A stretch of 16,247 nt of DNA from JBNLBT01 sp050303435 (lineage in GTDB: Bacteria > Pseudomonadota > Gammaproteobacteria > Xanthomonadales > Marinicellaceae), in contig JBNLBT010000074.1 of the NCBI GenBank assembly GCA_050303435.1, forward strand, positions 1 to 16,247, read 5' to 3'. The position numbers and the translations under genes are program-made. Shown here piece by piece: positions 7,532 through 14,916 of this stretch; within the stretch, counting starts at the first letter, position 1, and every line of letters starts with the position of its first letter. Under the pieces are notes generated by a model. It was given only the letters and a program-made list of their open reading frames with translations. It made no database searches and was not told the origin of the DNA.

Positions 7532-8073
7532 GACATGGCCTCGGCCAGTTTGATCAATGAGCGACTGACGTACATTCTGGCGGCATTGGCCGACGGTTTG
7601 CCCAACAAGGCGGCAATTTCTCTGAAGCTGAAACCAAATTCAACGCGCATCACCACCGCTTCCTTTTCGTCATTGCTGATTTTGTTCAGGGCTTCTTCGT
7701 AAGCCAGCATCGATTCCAGGTGGGCGCTGTGGTGCAATGCGCCGTGTTCCAGGGCCTTGGACACATTCAAATCGATTTCCGGCGCCCTGGTGCTGATGAG
7801 TTTTCTGATGCGATTGGCCAGAATCACACGCAAATACACCAGGAAAGAGCCGGCGAACTGCGATTCAAACTGAGCAATTTTTTTGAACCCGACCAGTAAG
7901 GTTTCCTGTACAACGTCTGAAGTTTCGTACAGGTTGCGCATGTATTGCGGCAGTCGACCGTGCGCCCATTGGCGCAAAACCGGATCAAAAATCCGCATCA
8001 GTTCGGCCGCGGCTTGCGCGTCTCCGTTTTTTGCCTGGTCCAATAAAACAGCCGTTGCAGAAAGATTATCCAT
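7528..8073 (-). CDS. ECF-type sigma-70 factor paired with a Ser/Thr kinase
   Basis: This 181-residue protein has the two domains of an ECF sigma factor: sigma2 at about 14-90, with the region 2.2 core T-S-D-V-V-Q-E-T (51-58), and sigma4 at about 125-178, with the helix-turn-helix F-S-F-R-E-I-A-A-L-L-G-K-P-S-A-N-A. It would direct RNA polymerase to a dedicated promoter set. ATG 8073 is chosen because the sigma2 domain follows at normal distance. No clear ribosome-binding site precedes it, and the in-frame extension to 8199 is not sigma-like. There is no anti-sigma gene next to it; a transmembrane kinase gene overlaps its 3' end instead, as in ECF groups controlled by kinases (for example EcfP/PknT of Vibrio parahaemolyticus). 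The region 2.2 position usually occupied by acidic D-A-E-D reads E-T-S-D, so phosphorylatable residues lie there. Confidence 0.88.
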   Translation of the reverse strand: MDNLSATAVLLDQAKNGDAQAAAELMRIFDPVLRQWAHGRLPQYMRNLYETSDVVQETLLVGFKKIAQFESQFAGSFLVYLRVILANRIRKLISTRAPEIDLNVSKALEHGALHHSAHLESMLAYEEALNKISNDEKEAVVMRVEFGFSFREIAALLGKPSANAARMYVSRSLIKLAEAMS

Positions 8074-8091
8074 ACGTTTTGAATAACACAG

Positions 8092-8137
8092 CCACCATCG
8101 ATTGACAATATAAACCCATATTTTATCCGATGGGTGG
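8092..8137 (-). promoter_or_regulatory. Inverted repeat in the leader of the sigma-factor gene
   Basis: The arms CCACCATCG (8092-8100) and CGATGGGTGG (8128-8137) are complementary apart from one bulged base, separated by a 27-base AT-rich loop. The element ends 18 bases upstream of the sigma-factor ATG, which itself lacks a good ribosome-binding site. It could be an operator or an RNA structure that limits translation. Six T residues follow on the plus strand, but the long loop argues against a terminator. Confidence 0.3.
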
Positions 8138-8325
8138 TTTTTTCTGAGCAGCAGTACGCAAAATACATCGGTGTGGCGGGCAATACGGCACACGGGCAAA
8201 CTCGGGGACTGATGTGGCAGAACTTCCCAGTGTATTCACAGTGTGTCGCTTTGAGCCTGGTGTTGTCTGTAGAATGTACGCTAGCGTGAGTTGGTGAAGG
8301 TTGGGGAGAGCAGCTTTTTCAGCGG

Positions 8326-8354
8326 TTTGTATGTTGATGATGGGGTCCTATAAT
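8326..8354 (+). promoter_or_regulatory. Candidate sigma-70 promoter with consensus TATAAT
   Basis: A perfect TATAAT occurs at 8349-8354, with TTTGTA at 8326-8331 exactly 17 bases upstream as a moderate -35. If used, it would give a leader of about 170 bases before the next plus-strand gene. Confidence 0.35.
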
Positions 8355-8529
8355 TCGTGAACCCCGAGATTGATAACACGCATTGCGGCCTTTATGTCCC
8401 TGATGTACTCACACGTTCAATGGTGTACAGTTAAGTCAAAAATACATGGACTCGATGTCCTGTCCATAAAACGAATGATTGACGCACGTAATAACTGCGG
8501 CAGTTTTGGTGGGGGTGATAAATTTGAGC

Positions 8530-8850
8530 ATGAATCGAATATTGGGATCGTTGCTGCTGATTTTTTCAGTGTATGTTTTGCTGGTTGTTGCCATGAGCGA
8601 GAAAGAAATACCTGCTGTTGAATTCATCCGGGGACTTTCTTTTTATTTGTTCTTGTTGTTATTTGCTTTGGATCTGGTGGTTTTTGATGAGAACATTTAT
8701 ACAGATCGGCGTTCTGATGAACAGGAATTGAAGCGGCTGTTGGGACTGGAGTCTGATCTAAAAAGGATACTCAGGCCTGTCTTGCATGTGTTCATGGGGG
8801 CCAATGCTGCGTTGTTCTTAATTTTCTCTGTTATGCTTCACACGACTTAA
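8530..8850 (+). CDS. Small membrane protein, unknown function
   Basis: The 106-residue product has likely membrane helices at about 4-21, 33-52 and 83-103. A charged loop (residues 53-82, rich in Asp, Arg, Glu and Lys, including RRSDEQELKRLLG) lies between the second and third. ATG 8530 is used; a TTG two codons earlier (8524) is an alternative with better spacing from the GGGGGTGA at 8511-8518. No motif identifies a function. Its last 33 bases overlap, on the opposite strand, the spurious read-through end of the broken propeller gene. Confidence 0.65.
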   Translation: MNRILGSLLLIFSVYVLLVVAMSEKEIPAVEFIRGLSFYLFLLLFALDLVVFDENIYTDRRSDEQELKRLLGLESDLKRILRPVLHVFMGANAALFLIFSVMLHTT

Positions 8851-8951
8851 ATTGCGCATCAATCTTGCATACAGGGCTCTATGGATTGAATTTGCTCCAG
8901 TGACACGGTGTGATATTAAACTCTGAGTTCTGTTGCTTCTTTGTTGAACTG

Positions 8952-8983
8952 CCACGCACGGTTGGTGGTTTGACCGTGCGTGG
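8952..8983 (-). terminator. Perfect hairpin downstream of the broken propeller gene
   Basis: The arms CCACGCACGGT (8952-8962) and ACCGTGCGTGG (8973-8983) pair perfectly over 11 GC-rich bases around a 10-base loop. The hairpin lies 12 bases beyond the GFE codons of the minus-strand propeller relic and would end the secreted-protein array. No T-run follows, so it is a terminator-like or 3'-protecting structure rather than a textbook intrinsic terminator. Confidence 0.5.
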
Positions 8984-8994
8984 TTGTGGCTTCT

Positions 8995-9563
8995 TTCAAA
9001 GCCGTTGGCGTAAATCAAATCGAGGCCGGTCAGTTCGGCGGTTGACAGGCTGTACAGTTCATCGACTTCAAGAGTGTCCTGGTTGGCGTGGTAGACGATG
9101 CGGCTGAAATTGCCGCTGTGCTGGAAAGTCAACACTTCGCCACCGGGCACCAGATCGCCGTTCAGTTTAAGGTTGGCACCACCACCGATGGGCACACCAA
9201 ACAGATCATCCAACAAGGGGTTGTTGCGGTCGGCCGTGTACACGAAGAAACGGCTGTCTGGGCTGAGTGCAAAGTTTTGCAGGCCTCTGTCGGGGGCAAA
9301 CGGTTCGGTCAGCTTGGATACAAGGCCGCCGCCGAGGGGCACGCTGTACAATTCCCTTGTGTTGTCGGTGTCCTGGTCGGCCAGGTACACGACCAAGCTG
9401 TTGTCCGGACTCACCCGGCTGGCGGTGACCTGACCCCCGGGCACCAGCGACCCTTCAGTTTGACCGGGTCGGCCGTGGCCACCAGGTTCCAGGTCAGCAA
9501 GAGCGCGCCCAGTTCAACTGCGCGCAGGGATTTCCGCTGCGTGGTTGATGTGTTCAGGTTCAT
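8995..9563 (-). pseudogene. Broken, internally deleted GFE-tailed propeller paralogue
   Basis: Translation would start at ATG 9563 (AGGAG seven bases upstream) with a signal peptide (basic start, LGALLLTWNLVATA), then D-P-V-K-L. At about 9453/9454 the frame breaks: loss of one base, apparently from the Asn codon of K-L-N-G, moves the remainder into the next frame, where it reads G-S-L-V-P-G-G-Q-V and onward. Restored, the product is about 190 residues against about 550 in the neighbours. It has the N-terminal half-repeat, one fused repeat whose end (KLTEPFAPDRGL) is diagnostic of repeat 8 in the paralogues, then repeats 9 and 10 and the tail D-L-I-Y-A-N-G-F-E. Repeats 2-7 plus parts of 1 and 8 are missing, consistent with in-frame recombination. 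The stop normally found right after GFE is also lost, so the frame runs on to 8818 through the hairpin. A sequencing error could explain the frameshift but not the deletion. Confidence 0.85.
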
Positions 9564-9670
9564 GACGGTCTCCTCTGTTGAGTATGCGTTCATCCGTTTC
9601 AGGCCAGCCAAACGCGATTGCGAGCATTCGAAAAATGGTGCTGAATTGCATCGACCATCTGCTGATCACT

Positions 9671-11350
9671 TCACTGTGGTTGCGGCGATTCAAAACCGTG
9701 CCTGAAGATGCGATCGGTGTCGATCAGTTCGGTCATGGGTGTGCTGTACAGCTCGTCGATGCCTACGGTGTCCTGATCGGCCGTATACACCAGCCGGTTC
9801 GAGTCGGGGCTCAATGTGAACTGTTTGACTCTGCCCCCGGGCACCAGATCCGCATTCAGGCGGATGGAAGCGCCGCCGCCGATGGGCACGCCGTACACGT
9901 CGTCCAAACCCGGGTTGTCGCGGTCGGCTTGATACATAACAAAGGCACTGTTGGGGGCGATGTCCACGCCGCCCAGCCCCTGTCCGGGTGTGAAGGGTTC
10001 AGTGAGTTTGGTCACTGGCCCACCTTCAATGGGCACGCTGAACAAGGCATCGGGGGGCGACTGCCCACCACCGCCCCGGGTGTTGGCCGATGCACCTGGC
10101 ACATTGCTGATTGGGCCTGAGGTGAACACCACCGTGCGCCCATCGGCACTGAGCAACATCCCACCAACCGAGTGGTCCTGGGGCAATGGCGCATTCAATT
10201 GGGTCACCGGGCCGCCGCCGATGGGCACGCTGAAGACTTCACTTTGACTTCCGGAGATCTGATACACCACGGTGTGGCTGTCCACGTTGATTAAAAAGTT
10301 AAACATCTCGCCCTCGGCGGGATCGCTCAGGCGTGTCACCGGCCCGCCCAGCAGCGGCACGCTGAACAATTCATTGAAGCCAATGGTGTTTTGATCTGCG
10401 CGATAAACCACCCGGTTGCTGTCCGGGCTGATGATGAACTGACCCACGTTGCCACCATTGACCATTGGCCCGCTGATTTTGGTCACAGGTCCACCATCGA
10501 TGGGCACGCTGTACAATTCAGTCACGTTGTTGGTGTCCTGGTCGGCCAGATAGATCGCCGTGCTGCAGTCCGGGCTGATGGCGATGCCCAACACTGCGAC
10601 GTCGCCGTTGGTCGGCAGTGGTTCGTTCAGTTTGGTCACCGGTCCGCCGTTGACGGATACGCTGTACAGTTCGTTGACGGCGTCGGTGTCCTGATCGGCC
10701 AGATAAATCACCCGGCTTGAATCCGCGCTGATGGCGCGCGTGTTGAGGATGTCGCCACCGTTGGTCATGGGGCCGCTGATTTTGGTCACAACCCCACCCA
10801 AGACCGACACGCTGTACAACTCAGAGATGCCGTCCGTGTCCTGTTCGCCTGAATACACCACCCGACTGCCATCCGGCGTCAGATCAAAGCCGAACACACC
10901 GCCGCCTGCGGGCAACGGGTCGTTGAGGGTGGTCACCGGGCCACCGCCAATGGGCACACTGTACAATTCAGTGCGGTTGGTGGTGGGATGATTTGCCCTG
11001 AAGATGACTCGGCCGCCGTCCGCTGTGATTTCAAAGTCGCCTTTGACATCACTGCCGGGAAACACGGGGCCATTCAATTGGGTGGGCGGACCGCCATCGA
11101 TGGGCACGCTGAATAGCTCGAGCATGCCGAGTGTGTTCTGTTCGGCCCGGTACACCACGGCGCGGCTGTCCGGGCTCACTGTGCTGGAGGAAACCTCCCC
11201 GCCAGAAACCAGTGAGCCGTTCAGCTTAATCACTTCCTGTGCGGACGGGGTGCCCAATGGCGCTGCGATGACCAGGGTGCAGAGCATTCGCTGCAATGCC
11301 GATGCAAGTCGCCTTGCTTTGGCGTGATTTGTTTGCTGGTTTAAGTGCAT
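9671..11350 (-). CDS. Exported ten-repeat TolB/PD40-like propeller protein, GFE tail
   Basis: The 559-residue product has a long N-region and signal peptide (MLCTLVIAAPLGTPSAQ, cleavage probably at SAQ/EV). The mature protein starts with the half-repeat VIKLNGSLVSGGEV, runs through ten PD40-like repeats and ends T-D-R-I-F-R-H-G-F-E plus an extra SPQPQ. The first N-terminal strand supplies what the last repeat lacks, as expected for a closed propeller. Repeat 8 carries a variable Gly/Asn/Ser-rich insertion (NTRGGGGQ). No catalytic motif is visible, so binding or a structural role at the cell surface or outside is likely; this is inference. GGAGAGAG directly upstream of the ATG fits a ribosome-binding site. 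This is the most diverged of the three intact copies. Confidence 0.85.
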   Translation of the reverse strand: MHLNQQTNHAKARRLASALQRMLCTLVIAAPLGTPSAQEVIKLNGSLVSGGEVSSSTVSPDSRAVVYRAEQNTLGMLELFSVPIDGGPPTQLNGPVFPGSDVKGDFEITADGGRVIFRANHPTTNRTELYSVPIGGGPVTTLNDPLPAGGGVFGFDLTPDGSRVVYSGEQDTDGISELYSVSVLGGVVTKISGPMTNGGDILNTRAISADSSRVIYLADQDTDAVNELYSVSVNGGPVTKLNEPLPTNGDVAVLGIAISPDCSTAIYLADQDTNNVTELYSVPIDGGPVTKISGPMVNGGNVGQFIISPDSNRVVYRADQNTIGFNELFSVPLLGGPVTRLSDPAEGEMFNFLINVDSHTVVYQISGSQSEVFSVPIGGGPVTQLNAPLPQDHSVGGMLLSADGRTVVFTSGPISNVPGASANTRGGGGQSPPDALFSVPIEGGPVTKLTEPFTPGQGLGGVDIAPNSAFVMYQADRDNPGLDDVYGVPIGGGASIRLNADLVPGGRVKQFTLSPDSNRLVYTADQDTVGIDELYSTPMTELIDTDRIFRHGFESPQPQ

Positions 11351-11418
11351 GTCTCTCTCCTGTTTTGGGTGTCAATTAATTCGCGATCAATGGCGTCGAG
11401 TGAGCCTCATGTTCAGAT

Positions 11419-13068
11419 TCATTCAAAACCGTTGGTGAATATCCGATCAGATGCGAGCAGTTCGTCGGTGGACACGGTGTACAACTCCTCGACGCCTGCG
11501 GTGTCCTGATCGGCCTGATAAAACAGGCGGGTTGAGTCGGAGCCGATGCTGAAGAAATTGAGACCGCCGCCGGCGACCATTGCGCCGCTCAGTTCCAGGG
11601 ATTCACCGCCGCCGATGGACACGCCGTACAGCCTGTCAGAACCGGGCACGTCACGGTCGGCTTTATAAAAGACATGGCCGCTGTTGGGCGCGATTTGCAC
11701 ATGATCCAGTCCTTGACCTGGTGCAAAGGGCTCGGTGAGTCGGATTGGCACGCCGCCTTCGACGGCCACACTGAACAGCGCGTTGCGGGGCGCATCCAAA
11801 TCGCCGCGTGTATTGGCAGTCGGATCGAGGTCGGTGTTGAACGGTCCTGTGGTGAACACCACTTGGCGTCCGTTCTCACTGAGGCCAAATTCGCCCACTT
11901 CATCGGTTGCGGCCAGCGGTCCGTTCAACTGGATCGGTGCAACCCCGCCGAGCACCGGCACAGTGTAAATTTCGCGCCTGTCGCCAGAGATCTGGTACAC
12001 CACATGTTCGTTGTCTGCACTGATGAAGTAGTCGAACATCTCACCCAACGCGGGATCGCTGATGCGTGTCACCGGGCCGCCGTGCAAGGGCACGCTGAAC
12101 AATTCATCCAGACCGTCGGTGTCCTGATCGCCGCGAAAAATGACGCGCGTGCCGTCTGGGGTGATTAAGTGTTTGAATATGTTGCCGCCACTGACCAACG
12201 GTTCGTTGAGCTTGGTGACGGTGCCACCGCCGATGGGCACGCTGTACACTTCGCGGGTGTTGAGCGCGTCCTGAACGGCGCGGTAGACCACGGTGCTGCT
12301 GTCCGGGCTGAAGAGGATGCTGAACAGTTCAATGCCGCCGCCCGCAACCATGGGTCCACTGATTCGCACCGCGGTGCCGCCAGTGATCGGCACGCTGAAC
12401 AATTCGAACTTGTCGTTGGTGATCTGGTCGGCCGAGTAGACCACGGTGCTGCTGTCCGGACTGATGGCGCGGCGGTTGGAAACGGTCCTGCCGTTGGGCA
12501 AGTTGGGGTTGAGTTTGGTGACCGTGCCGCCGGAGACCGGCACGCTGTAGATTTCCGTCACGTTGTTTCTGTCCTGTTCGCCGACGTACACCACCCATTG
12601 ACCGTCGTTGCTGAGCATGTATTCGAACACCCCGCCGCCGGACGGCAACGGGCGATTGAGTTTGGTCACGGCGCCACCGCCGATGGGCACGCTGTAAATT
12701 TCCTGAACATCATTTGTGTCCTGGTCGGCACGATAGATCACGAAATCGTTGTTTGCAGTGATTCGAAAGTCGGACAACACGTCGCCGCCGTTCACCAGCG
12801 GCGCGTTCAGCTTGGTGACCGGGCCGCCATTGGCGGGCACGCTGTACAATTCCTTGACACCCACGGTGTCCTGTTCCGCCAGATAGACCACGGTGCGGTT
12901 GTCTGGGCTCAGTCTGTGCAAAATGACTTCCCCTCCGGAGACCAGCAGGTCGTTGAGTTTGACCGGTTCAGCCGTGGCTGCAAGGGTCCATGCCAGCCCT
13001 GCGGCACACAGCCCGGCGTGGAGCAGACGGTTGCTTGATGTGTTTGGTTTTTTCATGTTCATGTTCAT
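11419..13068 (-). CDS. Exported ten-repeat TolB/PD40-like propeller protein, GFE tail
   Basis: The start is set at ATG 13068, the first of three closely spaced ATGs (M-N-M-N-M-K-K), with purine-rich GAAGAGA upstream. The open frame reaches 13176, but the extra 36 residues would block the signal peptide (LLHAGLCAAGLAWTLAATA). The 549-residue product begins after cleavage with EPVKLNDLLVSGGEV, has ten repeats and ends A-S-D-R-I-F-T-N-G-F-E directly before the stop. Repeat 8 has an insertion (NTDLDPTANTRGD). It is closest to the neighbouring gene at 13194: stretches such as the RPLPSGGGVF...SxDGQWVVY block are nearly the same, pointing to a recent duplication. Confidence 0.85.
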   Translation of the reverse strand: MNMNMKKPNTSSNRLLHAGLCAAGLAWTLAATAEPVKLNDLLVSGGEVILHRLSPDNRTVVYLAEQDTVGVKELYSVPANGGPVTKLNAPLVNGGDVLSDFRITANNDFVIYRADQDTNDVQEIYSVPIGGGAVTKLNRPLPSGGGVFEYMLSNDGQWVVYVGEQDRNNVTEIYSVPVSGGTVTKLNPNLPNGRTVSNRRAISPDSSTVVYSADQITNDKFELFSVPITGGTAVRISGPMVAGGGIELFSILFSPDSSTVVYRAVQDALNTREVYSVPIGGGTVTKLNEPLVSGGNIFKHLITPDGTRVIFRGDQDTDGLDELFSVPLHGGPVTRISDPALGEMFDYFISADNEHVVYQISGDRREIYTVPVLGGVAPIQLNGPLAATDEVGEFGLSENGRQVVFTTGPFNTDLDPTANTRGDLDAPRNALFSVAVEGGVPIRLTEPFAPGQGLDHVQIAPNSGHVFYKADRDVPGSDRLYGVSIGGGESLELSGAMVAGGGLNFFSIGSDSTRLFYQADQDTAGVEELYTVSTDELLASDRIFTNGFE

Positions 13069-13159
13069 GTTTCTCTTCTCTTGTTCGTTTGTATTGACAA
13101 TCCAGGCGTTGTGGTCGGTTTTTTCAGCCGGACACTGCGCGTCTGGATGGTCCTGAGTT

Positions 13160-13171
13160 GTGTGCGCACAC
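13160..13171. promoter_or_regulatory. 12-bp perfect palindrome between two propeller genes
   Basis: GTGTGCGCACAC at 13160-13171 is a perfect palindrome in the 125-base gap between two propeller genes, 23 bases beyond the stop of the upstream one. It could be a protein-binding site or part of a 3' hairpin. A site this short can occur by chance in GC-rich DNA. Confidence 0.2.
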
Positions 13172-13193
13172 GGCAACGCGGCTGGACGACGAA

Positions 13194-14864
13194 TTATTCG
13201 AAGCCGTTGGCAAATATTCGATCTGTGTCGAGCAGTTCGTCGCTGGACACGCTGTACAATTCATCCACGCCAGCGCTGTCCTGATCGGCTGAGTAGATCA
13301 GCCGCGTGGAGTCCGTGCTGATTTTGAAAAAGTTGACGCCGCCACCGGCGACAAACTCGCCGCTCAATTCAACGGCTTCGCCGCCGCCGATGGGCACACC
13401 GTACAGCCTGTCCGAACCGGGCATGTCGCGGTCGTCCTGAAAGAATACAAAACCGCTGTTGGGAGCGATGGACGCGCCTCCCAGTCCCTGACCCACTGCA
13501 TAGGGTTCGGTGAGTTGCAACGGCACCCCGCCTTCGATGGGCACGCTGAACAGCGCGTTGTGCCGGGGGCTGTCGCCGCGGATGTTGGATGATGGGTCGG
13601 AGTCGCTGCCCTGCGGGCCGGTGGTGAACAACACGTGGCGTCCGTTGTTGCTGATTTGAAAAGCGCCGACCACATCACCCGCGGCCAGCGGTCCGTTCAA
13701 CCGGGTCGGTGTGACGCCGCCGAGGACCGGCACACTGTAAATTTCACCCCTGTCGCCAGAAATCTGGTACACCACGTGTCCGCTGTCTGCATTGATCGAG
13801 TAGTTGAACAACGCGCCCAAAGCGGGATTGCTGATGCGCGTCACCGGGCCGCCAAGCAACGGCACGCTGTACAATTCGTCCAGGCCATTGATGTCCTGAT
13901 CGCCGCGATATATGACGCGGGCGCTGTCCGGAGTGATTTGGTGTCTGGATATGTTGCCGCCGCTGACCAGTGGATCGTTGAGCTTGGTCACGGGGCCGCC
14001 GCCGATGGGCACGCTGTAGATCTCTTTGGTGTTGACCGAGTCCTGATTGGCGCGGTAGACCACGGTGCTGCTGTCCGGGCTGATGCGGAGGCCGTCAAAT
14101 TGAATGCCGCCGTTTGCGATCATGGGCCCGCTGATTCGCACCGCGGTGCCGCCGCTGATCGGCACGCTGAACAATTCAAACAAGCCGTCGGTGATCTGAT
14201 CGGCAGCGTACACCAGGGTGCTGCTGTCCGGACTGATCGCGGTTTGATTTGAAACGTCCCCGCCGTTGGTCATGGGCCCGTTGAGTTTGATCACGGTGCC
14301 GCCACCGATGGGCACGCTGTAGATTTCCGCCACAGTGTCTGTGTCCTGTTCGCCAGCGTAAACCACCCATTGACCATCGTGGCTGAGCATGTAGTCGAAC
14401 ACCCCGCCGCCGGAGGGCAGTGGGCGGTTGAGTTTGGTCACTTGACCACCGCCGATGGGCACGCTGTAGATCTCCTCGACGTTGTTGCTGTCCTGGTCGG
14501 CGCGGTAGACCACCGTGTCGCTGTTGGCATTGATGCTAAAATCAGAAAACACATTGCCGCCGTTCACCAGCGGTGCGTTCAGCTTGATCACCGGGCCGCC
14601 ATCGACGGGCACGCTGTACAGTTCCCTGACGCCCACGGTGTCCTGTACCGCCAGATAGACCACGGTGCGATTGTCAGGACTCAGTGTGCTGGTCTGCACA
14701 CGCCCCCCAGGCACCAGCGGGTCGTTCAGTTTGACCGGAAGTTCCACGGCCGGCGCCGATGCGCTCAGCGCCAATAACAGCAGCGCGCTGCGCCAGGGTT
14801 TCACCGATCGCATGGCCTGTGGGACGTGATGTGTCATCCAGGGTGTTTCACTGCATTTGTTCAT
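13194..14864 (-). CDS. Exported ten-repeat TolB/PD40-like propeller protein, GFE tail
   Basis: The 556-residue product has a positively charged N-region of about 25 residues, a hydrophobic stretch (ALLLLALSASAPA) and probable cleavage before VELPVKLND. Ten PD40-like repeats follow, with the N-terminal strand PVKLNDPLVPGG completing the last one. It ends T-D-R-I-F-A-N-G-F-E immediately before TAA. Repeat 8 has an insertion (GSDSDPSSNIRGDSP) at the same place as in its paralogues. GAGG lies eight bases upstream of ATG 14864. A shorter start at M18 (just before RSVKPW) would also leave a signal peptide. Probable role: envelope or extracellular binding protein. The 52-base gap to the coiled-coil gene upstream suggests co-transcription. 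Confidence 0.85.
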   Translation of the reverse strand: MNKCSETPWMTHHVPQAMRSVKPWRSALLLLALSASAPAVELPVKLNDPLVPGGRVQTSTLSPDNRTVVYLAVQDTVGVRELYSVPVDGGPVIKLNAPLVNGGNVFSDFSINANSDTVVYRADQDSNNVEEIYSVPIGGGQVTKLNRPLPSGGGVFDYMLSHDGQWVVYAGEQDTDTVAEIYSVPIGGGTVIKLNGPMTNGGDVSNQTAISPDSSTLVYAADQITDGLFELFSVPISGGTAVRISGPMIANGGIQFDGLRISPDSSTVVYRANQDSVNTKEIYSVPIGGGPVTKLNDPLVSGGNISRHQITPDSARVIYRGDQDINGLDELYSVPLLGGPVTRISNPALGALFNYSINADSGHVVYQISGDRGEIYSVPVLGGVTPTRLNGPLAAGDVVGAFQISNNGRHVLFTTGPQGSDSDPSSNIRGDSPRHNALFSVPIEGGVPLQLTEPYAVGQGLGGASIAPNSGFVFFQDDRDMPGSDRLYGVPIGGGEAVELSGEFVAGGGVNFFKISTDSTRLIYSADQDSAGVDELYSVSSDELLDTDRIFANGFE

Positions 14865-14916
14865 GGTTTCATCCTCTTTTTTGTGCTGTTGATGCTGGCT
14901 CTGGCCGGGCCTGCGC

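Larger units (their letters stand above)
8074..8529. other. Divergent intergenic region between sigma-factor gene and small membrane protein gene
   Basis: About 450 bases without a supportable gene. It must hold the promoters of the sigma/kinase pair (minus strand) and of the small membrane protein (plus strand). Besides the inverted repeat and the candidate plus-strand promoter listed separately, I see nothing definite. Short open frames here have no ribosome-binding site or recognisable product. Confidence 0.5.
8995..14864 (-). repeat. Tandem array of four paralogous propeller genes built of about 50-residue repeats
   Basis: Three intact genes and one broken gene stand head to tail with gaps of 68-125 bases. 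Each intact protein has ten repeats of consensus S-P-D-S-x-x-V-V-Y-x-A-D-Q-D-T, then E-L-Y-S-V-P-I-x-G-G, then V-T-K-L-N-x-P-L-x-x-G-G-x-V. At DNA level the E-L-Y-S-V-P part recurs as near-identical GGCACGCTGTACAATTC blocks about every 140-160 bases, which provides many sites for unequal recombination. Confidence 0.85.

Noticed and set aside
8074..8199. Upstream extension of the sigma-factor frame by 42 codons
   Set aside because: The extra residues are not sigma-like, overlap the inverted repeat and have no ribosome-binding site; the sigma2 domain begins at normal distance from ATG 8073.
8334..8354. TTGATG at 8334 as -35 for the TATAAT at 8349
   Set aside because: The spacer would be only nine bases; TTTGTA at 8326 with 17 bases is the better partner.
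12169..13038. Long plus-strand open frame of 289 codons opposite the propeller gene, and similar ones at 13635-14252, 14370-14777 and 9578-10120
   Set aside because: They lie antisense to genes with signal peptides, repeats and a conserved tail. Their repetitive VQFxDxxGVLxGQIDHxA pattern is the mirror image of the propeller repeats, and they have no ribosome-binding sites.
9671..14864. Regular short DNA repeats that could suggest a CRISPR array or a noncoding satellite
   Set aside because: The period is about 150 bases, the repeats stay in frame and encode conserved protein motifs, and the spacers are not unique short sequences.
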